Assembly (NCBI GenBank): GCA_900544635.1
Contig: UQVV01000007.1
Span: 1-20,299, forward strand
Source: an uncultured Cloacibacillus sp.
Lineage (GTDB): Bacteria > Synergistota > Synergistia > Synergistales > Synergistaceae
Direction of reading: 5' to 3'
Length of the DNA stretch: 20,299 nt
Under the pieces are notes generated by a model. The model did not search any database, was not told the DNA's origin, and saw only the letters and a list, made by a program, of their open reading frames with translations. The position numbers were made by a program, and so were the translations under genes. Below are positions 5,834-12,569 of the stretch, one piece after another (the stretch's first letter is position 1; each line of letters opens with the position of its first letter).

Positions 5834-7480
5834 ATGGATAATAAATGGAAAGTCCTTGTAACGGAGAAGGTCGGAGAGGCCGGCCTCGACATATTCAGAA
5901 ACGCGCCCGAGGTGGAGCTTGAAGTCGCCCTCGGCCTCACGGACGAGCAGATAATCGAAAAGCTCGCCGGCATCGACGCGATACTGACGCGCAGCGGCAC
6001 GACGATGGACGAGAAAAAAATCGAGGCCGGAGACAGGCTCAAGGTCATAGGCCGCGCGGGAGTCGGCGTTGACAACATCGACCTCCCCGCCGCGAGCCGA
6101 CGCGGGATAATAGTCATCAACGCGCCGAGCGGAAACACGCTCGCGGCGACGGAGCTGACGATGGCGAACATGCTCGCCGTCGTCCGCATGGTCCCGCAGG
6201 CCTGCGCCTCGCTCCACGCCGGAAAATGGAACAGGAACAAATTCACGGGCCGCCAGCTCAGCGGCAAAAAGCTGCTCGTCATCGGCCTCGGCAGGATAGG
6301 CAGCGAAGTTGCGAAGCGCGCGCGCGCATTCGGCATGGAGGTCGTCGCCTACGACCCGTACATCCCGCACACGAAGGCCGATTCGCTCCACGTCGAGCTG
6401 ATGAGCGACCTCGAAGGGGCCGTCTCGCTCGCCGACATGGTGACGATACATACGCCGCTCACCGAAGAGACGGCGAACATGATAGACGAAAGCATGCTGC
6501 GCGTCTTCAAGCACGGAGCGTACCTCGTGAACTGCGCGCGCGGCGGCATCGTCGACGAGGCGGCGGTCGCGCAGGCGGTGCGTGACGGGCGGCTCGGCGG
6601 ATTCGCGACAGACGTCTACAGCGCGGAGCCTCTCACGCCTGGGCACCCGTTCCTCGCCGAGGACATAGCGGACAGGATAGTGATAACGCCGCACATCGGC
6701 GCGAACACCGTCGAGGCGCAGTCCGAGGTCTCGCGCATAGCGGCGCAGAACATGCTCAGCGTGCTGCGCGGCGAGCCCTACAACCACGCGGTGAACCTGC
6801 CCTTCCTCGAGCAGGCGCTCAACAACGACCAGCGCATGTACCTCAGCCTCTCGCGCAAGATAGGCCTGCTCGCTGCGAAGCTCGCGCAGGTGCGCGGCTC
6901 CGCTCCGCACAAATGCCACGTTACGCTGCGCGGCCCGCTCTTCGACGACGAGGAAAAGCGCCTTGCGAACAAGCTGCGCCCCTACACCATCGCGGTGCTC
7001 AAGGGTATGCTCGAAATCAGCATCGGCACGCCTGTCAGCTACATGCTCGCGCCGCTGCTCGCGAAGGACAGGGACATCTCCATCGACGAGAGCTACGGAG
7101 AGCCGCGCACCTACAAGAACACGATAGAGGTCGAGCTCGAGACCGCGAAGGGCTCCGTCTCGCTGCTCGCGACGATAACGGAAGAGGGCCGCCAGAGGAT
7201 AGTCCGCGTCAACGACTACTGGGTCGACTTCGTGCCGACCGGCAAGCTGCTCATCTTCCAGAACCACGACCGCCCCGGCGTCATAGGCAAGATAGGAAGC
7301 ATCCTCGGCGAAGCTGGCGTCAACATTGCGAACTTCGCGCTCGGACGCAAGGAAGGCAGCGGCCTCGCGCTCGGCGCGCTCGAAATAGACGGCGAGACGG
7401 ACGACAGCCTCAACGGCGAGCTCATCAAGAGCGGCGACATGGTCTGGGTCGCGACTGTAGACTTCACGAAGGCGGGATAA
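5834..7480 (+). CDS. serA: D-3-phosphoglycerate dehydrogenase
   Basis: Catalyses the first step of serine synthesis, oxidising 3-phosphoglycerate to 3-phosphohydroxypyruvate with NAD. At 548 residues it is the long (type 1) form: a substrate and nucleotide-binding core (1-315), an allosteric substrate-binding domain (about 325-460) and a C-terminal ACT domain (about 472-545, beginning LLIFQNHDRPGVIGKIG). The NAD motif GLGRIG is at 151-156. The catalytic residues are Arg236 (NCARGG), Glu265 (SAEP) and His287 (TPHIGA). The ACT domain suggests feedback control by serine, as known for type 1 enzymes, on top of the leader control upstream. The ATG start has no strong ribosome site; AAGGA lies 18 nt upstream, which is far. 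The phosphatase gene starts 4 nt after the stop. Confidence 0.97.
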   Translation: MDNKWKVLVTEKVGEAGLDIFRNAPEVELEVALGLTDEQIIEKLAGIDAILTRSGTTMDEKKIEAGDRLKVIGRAGVGVDNIDLPAASRRGIIVINAPSGNTLAATELTMANMLAVVRMVPQACASLHAGKWNRNKFTGRQLSGKKLLVIGLGRIGSEVAKRARAFGMEVVAYDPYIPHTKADSLHVELMSDLEGAVSLADMVTIHTPLTEETANMIDESMLRVFKHGAYLVNCARGGIVDEAAVAQAVRDGRLGGFATDVYSAEPLTPGHPFLAEDIADRIVITPHIGANTVEAQSEVSRIAAQNMLSVLRGEPYNHAVNLPFLEQALNNDQRMYLSLSRKIGLLAAKLAQVRGSAPHKCHVTLRGPLFDDEEKRLANKLRPYTIAVLKGMLEISIGTPVSYMLAPLLAKDRDISIDESYGEPRTYKNTIEVELETAKGSVSLLATITEEGRQRIVRVNDYWVDFVPTGKLLIFQNHDRPGVIGKIGSILGEAGVNIANFALGRKEGSGLALGALEIDGETDDSLNGELIKSGDMVWVATVDFTKAG

Positions 7481-7484
7481 AAGA

Positions 7485-8129
7485 ATGAGATTTTTCGTAA
7501 TACGCCACGGCGAGACGGCGTGGAACGTCGAGGGACGCTTTCAGGGACAGAAGGACACGGCGCTGAACGAAAAGGGGCTCGCGCAGGCCGCGACGCTCGG
7601 AGAGCGGCTCGCCGGACACAGCTTCGAAGCGGTGCTCACAAGCCCGCTCGACCGCGCGAAGAAAACCGCCGAGCTCGCCGCCTCGAAGTGCGAGTTCGGA
7701 GAATTTACGGAAATTCCGGCCTTCACGGAAATCAACCACGGAGACTGGGAGGGCCGCCTCTCGACCGAAGTCGCGGAAGAATGGCCCGAGCTTCTCCGCC
7801 GCTGGCACACCGCGCCCGAGACGGTGAAGATGCCCGGCGAAGGCGGCGAGAGCCTCGAGGACATAGCGCGCAGGGCGGTTCCCGCGGTTGAAGCGGCGGC
7901 GAAAAAATACAAGGGCGACGTGCTCCTCGCCTCGCACGACGCGGTCATCAAGGTTCTGCTCTGCTACTGGCTCGACGCCCCGCTTTCGAGCTTTTTCAGA
8001 TTCCAGGTGCCGAACTGCAGCATCACGATAGTCGAGATGAAGGAAGGCCGCGCGCCGAGAATGAGCCTCATGGGCGACGCCGCGCATCTCGGCGGAAACT
8101 TCGAAAGCCCCGAGCAAAAGGGCTTGTAG
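7485..8129 (+). CDS. Histidine phosphatase, probable metal-independent phosphoserine phosphatase
   Basis: Histidine phosphatase (phosphoglycerate mutase-like) superfamily, 214 residues. The RHGE motif is at 7-10, with His8 the residue expected to be phosphorylated. Arg57 (TSPLDRAKKT), Glu82 (FTEINHGDWEGR) and His151 (LLASHDAVIK) complete the usual active site. By itself the family could be a cobalamin-pathway phosphatase (CobC) or a general phosphatase. The 4-nt gap after serA in an operon that already has the dehydrogenase and an aminotransferase makes the metal-independent phosphoserine phosphatase role, known from Hydrogenobacter PspA, the best reading. It would convert phosphoserine to serine and complete the pathway. 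No HAD-type SerB is present in the window. Confidence 0.88.
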   Translation: MRFFVIRHGETAWNVEGRFQGQKDTALNEKGLAQAATLGERLAGHSFEAVLTSPLDRAKKTAELAASKCEFGEFTEIPAFTEINHGDWEGRLSTEVAEEWPELLRRWHTAPETVKMPGEGGESLEDIARRAVPAVEAAAKKYKGDVLLASHDAVIKVLLCYWLDAPLSSFFRFQVPNCSITIVEMKEGRAPRMSLMGDAAHLGGNFESPEQKGL

Positions 8130-8172
8130 TATAATTGTTGAAAAATCTACGGCAATAGGCGAGTGATACGAA

Positions 8173-9342
8173 ATGCTTGGAGCTCTCGTAGGCGATATAG
8201 TGGGCTCGGTCTTTGAGCGCGCCCCGCATAAAAGCAAAGAGTTCGACTTTATCTCCGAAAAAAGCCGCTTCACGGACGACTCCGTCCTGACGCTTGCGAC
8301 GGCGGACGCGATACTGCACGGCTACGGCTACATGGAGGTTTTCAAATACTGGGGACGCTGCTATCCGAACGCCGGATACGGCGACAAATTCTTCAGATGG
8401 TGCCTCTCCGACGAGAAGGAACAGGGCGAAAGCTTCGGCAACGGCTCCGCGATGCGCGTCTCCCCCGTCGCGTGGGCCTTCGACACGCTCGACGAAGTCC
8501 TCGCCGAGGCTAAGAAAAGCGCCGAACCGAGTCACAACCACCCCGAGGGCATAAAGGGCGCGTCGGCCGTCGCCGCGGCGATATTCCTCGCGCGCACGGG
8601 AAAGTCCAAGGACGAGATAAAGGAATACGTCGAAAAGGAATTCGGCTACGACCTGAGCCGCACCGTAGGCAAGATAAGACGCGGCTATAAATTCGACGCC
8701 ACATGCCCGGGCAGCGTGCCCGAGGCGCTCATAGCGTTCCTCGACTCCGACTCTTTTGAGGACGCGCTGCGCAACGCCGTCTCCCTCGGCGGAGACTCCG
8801 ACACCCAGGCCTGCATCGCGGGCGCGGTGGCGGAAGCCTTCTACGGCCCGATATCCGAAAAATGGGTCTCTCTGCTCAACGTCCTGCTGCCGCAGGAGGC
8901 GATCAAGGTCGCCGAAGAATTCAACAAAAAATACCTCGGCTCGCGCTACAACTTCTTCTCCTGCGCCGTCGAGGGCAGCTCCGGAGAGCCGTGCAAAAAC
9001 GGCGCGCCGCACAATCTGCTCAGGCTCGACCCGTCGGACTGCCGCTGGTGGGTGCGCTCTCCCGAGACGGACGAAGAGGTCTGGGCCTTCGCAGCCGGCT
9101 CCGGCAAAAAATCCGGCCCCGTCGTCTGCTTCTGCACAGGCACGTCCGTCATCTTCGACTACCTCTCCTTCAAAACCTTCGAGGACGCGTTCATCGCGCT
9201 GAACCGCAACGGCTTCGACCTCTACTTTGAAAACTACTCCGAGGGAGACATCAACGTCTACGACTACGGCCTCCGCCCGCCGCGCCGCCGCTTTGAGATA
9301 GAAGAGCATCCGCTCTTCTCGCAGGGCGACCAGTGGAGCTGA
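8173..9342 (+). CDS. ADP-ribosylglycohydrolase family protein with C-terminal extension
   Basis: The N-terminal 260 residues are an ADP-ribosylglycohydrolase (DraG/ARH3-like) domain, an all-helical dinuclear-metal enzyme that removes ADP-ribose from targets. Metal-ligand motifs are visible: FTDDSVLT with Asp35 and Asp36, and GGDSDTQA at 206-213. GNGSAMRVSP (89-98) is also typical. Residues about 261-389 form an unrecognised extension rich in Cys, Trp, Tyr and Phe, with a charged, Arg-rich end. The start is ATG 8173 with only a weak ribosome site. It follows the phosphatase by 43 nt with no terminator between, so it probably shares the serine-operon transcript; a TATAAT at 8130-8135 might add a weak internal promoter, though no -35 is apparent. 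The substrate is unknown. Confidence 0.88.
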   Translation: MLGALVGDIVGSVFERAPHKSKEFDFISEKSRFTDDSVLTLATADAILHGYGYMEVFKYWGRCYPNAGYGDKFFRWCLSDEKEQGESFGNGSAMRVSPVAWAFDTLDEVLAEAKKSAEPSHNHPEGIKGASAVAAAIFLARTGKSKDEIKEYVEKEFGYDLSRTVGKIRRGYKFDATCPGSVPEALIAFLDSDSFEDALRNAVSLGGDSDTQACIAGAVAEAFYGPISEKWVSLLNVLLPQEAIKVAEEFNKKYLGSRYNFFSCAVEGSSGEPCKNGAPHNLLRLDPSDCRWWVRSPETDEEVWAFAAGSGKKSGPVVCFCTGTSVIFDYLSFKTFEDAFIALNRNGFDLYFENYSEGDINVYDYGLRPPRRRFEIEEHPLFSQGDQWS

Positions 9343-9375
9343 GGAAGCAATCTCTGCAAAATGATTAACAACGGC

Positions 9376-9417
9376 AAAAACTGGAGCGGCCCGCGGCGTC
9401 GGCGCCCTCCCGTTTTT
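9376..9417 (+). terminator. Terminator of the serine operon
   Basis: An interrupted GC-rich stem: GGAG, GGC and CCG pair in turn with CTCC, GCC and CGG around a CGGCGT loop. It is flanked by AAAAAC on the left and GTTTTT on the right, which can extend the stem and provide the U tract. It lies 34 nt after the ADP-ribosylglycohydrolase stop. Confidence 0.7.
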
Positions 9418-9442
9418 ACATTCGCGCGCGGAATATTCTTTC

Positions 9443-9474
9443 TTGATTATTTTTCCGATAGTTATACAATATAA
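9443..9474 (+). promoter_or_regulatory. Rubrerythrin promoter with overlapping palindrome
   Basis: TTGATT (9443-9448), a 16-nt spacer and TACAAT (9465-9470) form a plausible sigma70 promoter 43 nt ahead of the rubrerythrin start codon. The -10 box sits inside TTATACAATATAA (9462-9474), a perfect 5-3-5 inverted repeat that continues imperfectly as TAG on the left and GCTA on the right. This resembles a Fur/PerR-family site, as would suit an oxidative-stress gene, but the regulator is a guess. Confidence 0.6.
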
Positions 9475-9512
9475 GCTAGTGTGGCAACTCTAACTCTTAG
9501 GAGGAATTTGCG

Positions 9513-10046
9513 ATGGAATTAAAGGGAAGCAAGACTGAGAAGAACCTGTGGGAAGCTTTTGCCGGCGAGTCTATGGCCCGCAACAAGTACACCTATTTCG
9601 CGTCGGCTGCGAAGAAGGCCGGATATGAGCAGATCGCGGCCATCTTCCAGGAGACCGCCGACAACGAGAAAGAGCATGCGAAGCTTCACTTCAAGGCCCT
9701 TTCCGGCATAGGCGACACGCTCGCCAACCTCCTCGCGGCCGCCGCCGGCGAGCATGAGGAGTGGACGGAGATGTATCCGCGCATGGCGAAGGAGGCCCGC
9801 GAAGAGGGCTTCAACGACCTCGCCGTTATGTTCGAGGGCATCGCGAAGGTAGAGGCCGAGCACGAGAAGCGCTATCGCGAGCTCGCGAAGAACGTAGAGG
9901 ACGGCACCGTATTCGCAAAGGGCGGCAAGCTCTTCTGGAAGTGCCGCAACTGCGGCGCGGTCTTCGAGCTCGACAAGGCCCCCGAGAAGTGCCCCGTCTG
10001 CCAGCACCCGCAGGCCTACTTCGAGATCCAGGCGAAGAACTGGTAA
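9513..10046 (+). CDS. rbr: Rubrerythrin
   Basis: A cytoplasmic non-haem iron peroxidase that reduces hydrogen peroxide in anaerobes, taking electrons from rubredoxin-type donors. Its 177 residues are slightly shorter than the usual 190 or so. The N-terminal four-helix bundle carries the diiron motifs: Glu19 in FAGESMARNKY, E-x-x-H at 52-55 (ETADNEKEH) and E-x-x-H at 114-117 (KVEAEHEKRY). The C-terminal rubredoxin domain has CxxC pairs at Cys144/Cys147 and Cys160/Cys163, which hold a single iron. The ribosome site AGGAGG is strong and 8-9 nt from the ATG. It has its own promoter and terminator and is a single-gene unit. Confidence 0.97.
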   Translation: MELKGSKTEKNLWEAFAGESMARNKYTYFASAAKKAGYEQIAAIFQETADNEKEHAKLHFKALSGIGDTLANLLAAAAGEHEEWTEMYPRMAKEAREEGFNDLAVMFEGIAKVEAEHEKRYRELAKNVEDGTVFAKGGKLFWKCRNCGAVFELDKAPEKCPVCQHPQAYFEIQAKNW

Positions 10047-10080
10047 ACCGACGGTTTTACGTTACTTCAGCTGAAAACGC

Positions 10081-10111
10081 AGACGCCGCCTCCCTTGCGG
10101 AAGCGGCGTCT
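10081..10111 (+). terminator. Terminator after rubrerythrin, possibly bidirectional
   Basis: AGACGCCGC pairs perfectly with GCGGCGTCT (9 bp), with an inner TCC/GGA pairing, and is followed by TTCGTCT. In the other orientation the stem is followed by GCGTTTTC, so it may also serve the convergent MFS gene, which ends at 10136. Confidence 0.75.
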
Positions 10112-10135
10112 TTCGTCTATAAATCTCCGAGATTT

Positions 10136-11401
10136 CTAAAATTTCCTCAGCTTTTCTATTTTAGGAAGATAAACGCAGAGGTGCAGCGCCGCGGCGGCGT
10201 TCACCGCGAAGACGGCGAGGAGCGCCGCCCTGTATCCGTCCGGCGAAAAATGGCCGCCCGCGACTGGATAGAAATTCAGTATGACGCCGACGAGCCACTG
10301 CATCAGGAACGACGCCGCGAAGATTATGAAATTGAGCAGAGAGAAGACGCGTCCGGTCTCCTCCACGGCGAATAGGCGTCCTATTATCGGAAACGAGATC
10401 ATCGACATCGTGGAAAGGAACATAACGGGACACCAAAGCGGCGCGGCCTTTCCGCCGAAAAGCACAAGCCCCCCCATGAGCGCGGAGAACAGCACGCCGG
10501 TGCAGGCGTAGAGCCGTTCCCACGTCATCCATTTCCAGCGCAAGCAGAAATCCGCGGTTACGCCGTTGAGCAGATAGCCCGCCGCTATTCCCGCGGAGCT
10601 GAGCAGCATCATGAGCCCCGCGCTGCGCTCGTCGAGCGCCGCCGCGTCGCGCATCCACGGCCCAATCCAGAGATAAGCGAAGGAATATAAGACCGCCTCG
10701 GTCGCCGTGACGACTGGCGCGACGTACCAGAGCCTTTTGTCCCACGCGAAGCGCAGCATCCCGCAGGCGGAGCTCAGCAGCGTCTCTCCGCACTTGTCAG
10801 CCCCGCAGTCCTCGCGCGGCGCGCAGAACAGCAGCATAGCTATAGATAGCGCCACTGCTCCTCCGCTTGCGAACATTATCTGCCGCCACGTAAAATATTC
10901 GAGCGCCAGCGTCACGGGATGCGTCGCCGCCATAAAGCCGACGCCGCCGACGAAGCTCTGGATGCTGAAGGCAAGCGGCAGTCGCCTCTTGGGCAGCCAG
11001 TGGGTGAACGATTTGAAGGACGAAAGCAGTGCTCCAGCAAAGCCGGCTCCGATGAGCGCGCGCGCCGCGAGCAGCGCAGCGTAGCTCTCCGCCGCGGCGA
11101 AGAGCAGCGTTCCTGCGCAGGCCAGCAGAAGCATGGCGACGAGCGTGTTTCTCCCGCCGTACCTGTCGAGCATGACGCCGAGCGGGAACTGCGCGAGGCC
11201 GAAGGCCGCGAGGTTCACCGAGATGAATCCGCCGAGCTGCGCCGGTGAGAGGCCGAAGTCTGCCGTGATATGCGGCGCTATCATCGACGTGATGCTGCCG
11301 ATGAAGGTGCTGGCGAAAAAGGCGAACCCGAACGGAATCAGCAGCCGCAGAAAGAGCGGCGAAAATAGAGTGCTTTCGTTTGCTTCTATGCTCTTCTCCA
11401 T
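10136..11401 (-). CDS. Major facilitator superfamily transporter
   Basis: A 421-residue inner-membrane secondary transporter with about 12 hydrophobic segments in two halves. MFS motif A is visible between the second and third helices as GVMLDRYGGRNT (about residues 75-86). A central loop of charged and Cys-containing sequence (about 194-210, APREDCGADKCGE) separates the halves. The substrate cannot be read from the sequence; efflux of a small molecule or uptake of an organic acid are both possible. The ATG start has AGGAA about 10 nt upstream. The metallo-beta-lactamase-fold gene lies upstream on the same strand, 213 nt away. A -10-like TATAAT on the minus strand at 11465-11460 suggests a separate promoter. 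Confidence 0.92.
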   Translation of the reverse strand: MEKSIEANESTLFSPLFLRLLIPFGFAFFASTFIGSITSMIAPHITADFGLSPAQLGGFISVNLAAFGLAQFPLGVMLDRYGGRNTLVAMLLLACAGTLLFAAAESYAALLAARALIGAGFAGALLSSFKSFTHWLPKRRLPLAFSIQSFVGGVGFMAATHPVTLALEYFTWRQIMFASGGAVALSIAMLLFCAPREDCGADKCGETLLSSACGMLRFAWDKRLWYVAPVVTATEAVLYSFAYLWIGPWMRDAAALDERSAGLMMLLSSAGIAAGYLLNGVTADFCLRWKWMTWERLYACTGVLFSALMGGLVLFGGKAAPLWCPVMFLSTMSMISFPIIGRLFAVEETGRVFSLLNFIIFAASFLMQWLVGVILNFYPVAGGHFSPDGYRAALLAVFAVNAAAALHLCVYLPKIEKLRKF

Positions 11402-11459
11402 AAAATCGCGTTCCTGTCAGAAAATAATAGCGGCGCTCATGCTCCGCGCTGGCGCGGAA

Positions 11460-11465
11460 ATTATA
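11460..11465 (-). promoter_or_regulatory. Possible -10 box of the MFS gene
   Basis: A minus-strand TATAAT about 59 nt ahead of the MFS start codon. No convincing -35 box is found at 16-18 nt (the hexamer is TTTCCC), so this is weak. Confidence 0.35.
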
Positions 11466-11562
11466 GCATTTTTCACAGCGCCGGGAAAAATTCCGCAATT
11501 TCAGCGCGCCGCGCCGAAATCACGGGAAAATCACAGAACCGGGGAAATCTCCATTGTGTCTC

Positions 11563-11581
11563 ATAATATTGATAATATTAT
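11563..11581. repeat. AT-rich palindrome between the MFS and hydrolase genes
   Basis: ATAATATT-GAT-AATATTAT is a perfect 8-3-8 inverted repeat in the 213-nt gap, about 160 nt upstream of the MFS start and 34 nt after the hydrolase stop. It could be an operator or the remains of a weak terminator; there is no GC stem. Confidence 0.5.
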
Positions 11582-11614
11582 GCCAACACCGCGGCTTTTG
11601 CGTTTGCCCGCTTG

Positions 11615-12415
11615 CTAGAGCTCTATGGCCTCAAGGTCGTCCGGGACGTAAAGATTGCCGTGATAGTACAGGCGTCCCTCCGCGGTGTAGAGCTCTTTGC
11701 GGTTTTTGATGTTTTTGTCCTCGGTGTGGTAAAGCAGGAGGTTTTTCACGCCGAGCCGCTCCGCGAGCTCGCAGGCGTCCTTTACCGTCGAGTGGTGTTT
11801 TTCGTATGGCTTGAACGTTCCGGCCTGCGAATGGAGGCAGAATGCTTCGTGCAGCAGCCACTTGCTTCCCTCGGCGTACCGGCGCTCGCATTCGTTGTAG
11901 GGCTCGTCGCCGCAGCAGGTAAGCTTTTCGCCGCCGCCCAAGTCCATGCAGAAGCCGTACTGCTTCGCCTTCGTCGAAAGTATGTCGAAGAAGGCGAACT
12001 TCCTGCCTATTATCTCGCGCTCTTCTCCGTCGCCTACCGTTATCAGGTGCAGCCGCTTTCCTATGAAGGCGGACTCCTTCGCGCCGAGCAGCTTGCGCGC
12101 CATGTCGTCTATAAGGGCTATGACCTCGTCGTGCGCGTAGATGCGCGCCTCGCCGTCGTATGTGCCGCGGCTCATGTTCTGGCATATCATGCGCGCCATC
12201 CAGATTATTCCGAGCAGGTGGTCGATGTGCTTGTGCGTCACGAATATGTCGCGTATATCCTTCCAGTCTGTTCCGGCCTGCTTCAGCCGGCGCAACACCG
12301 TGTTTCCGCCGCCGCCGTCGACGAGCAGATGTCTCCCCTCTTCGCTCAGCACGAAGCAGGTGTTGTAGCATTCGGTCACTGTCGCGTTGCCGGTTCCGAG
12401 CATCGTTATTTTCAT
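11615..12415 (-). CDS. Metallo-beta-lactamase-fold hydrolase, RNase Z-like
   Basis: A 266-residue MBL-fold protein. I use ATG 12415 because the family N-terminus MKITMLGTGNATVTECYNTC begins there; the longer open frame adds 31 Arg-rich residues that do not look like protein. The metal motif HKHIDH is at 61-66, with LLVDGGGGN (31-39) ahead of it. Later metal-ligand candidates are HEAF, EKHHSTVKDA and LLLYHTED, the layout seen in RNase Z/arylsulfatase-like members. A stretch rich in Cys and Glu in the middle (CCGDEPYNECERR) is unusual. Substrates in this family range from tRNA 3' ends to cyclic nucleotides and small esters, and the sequence does not decide. Its promoter is not obvious; a GGGCGC/GCGCCC hairpin lies in the upstream leader (about 12453-12467). 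Confidence 0.88.
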   Translation of the reverse strand: MKITMLGTGNATVTECYNTCFVLSEEGRHLLVDGGGGNTVLRRLKQAGTDWKDIRDIFVTHKHIDHLLGIIWMARMICQNMSRGTYDGEARIYAHDEVIALIDDMARKLLGAKESAFIGKRLHLITVGDGEEREIIGRKFAFFDILSTKAKQYGFCMDLGGGEKLTCCGDEPYNECERRYAEGSKWLLHEAFCLHSQAGTFKPYEKHHSTVKDACELAERLGVKNLLLYHTEDKNIKNRKELYTAEGRLYYHGNLYVPDDLEAIEL

Positions 12416-12507
12416 TTCTGTATCTTGCCGCCTTTTCGTTGATTTCACGCCTCGGGCGCGGCGCGCCCTCCGACGGGACAATGATATCACCGCGGGCGCA
12501 GGACGCA

Positions 12508-12544
12508 AGAAAGCCGCGGCTTCTTTGCGATGCCGCGGCTTTCT
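12508..12544 (-). terminator. Terminator of hutU
   Basis: AGAAAGCCGCGG and CCGCGGCTTTCT form a perfect 12-bp stem with a 13-nt loop, 25 nt after the hutU stop. On the minus strand the descending arm ends in CTTTCTT, a short U-rich tail. Confidence 0.8.
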
Positions 12545-12569
12545 GTTGTGTCATATAATTTTTGTAACG

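Noticed and set aside
5675..7267. A 530-codon minus-strand open frame over serA
   Set aside because: The plus strand encodes a full PGDH with all motifs; the antisense product is low-complexity, rich in Arg, Val and Asp.
9361..9474. A 37-codon plus-strand frame before rubrerythrin, considered as another leader peptide
   Set aside because: It has no ribosome site, contains the terminator of the previous operon and ends inside the rubrerythrin promoter. Its codons are not enriched for any amino acid linked to the next gene.
11615..12508. A 297-codon version of the MBL-fold gene
   Set aside because: The 31 extra N-terminal residues are Arg-rich and precede the normal family start MKITMLGTGN; they also overlap the hutU terminator.
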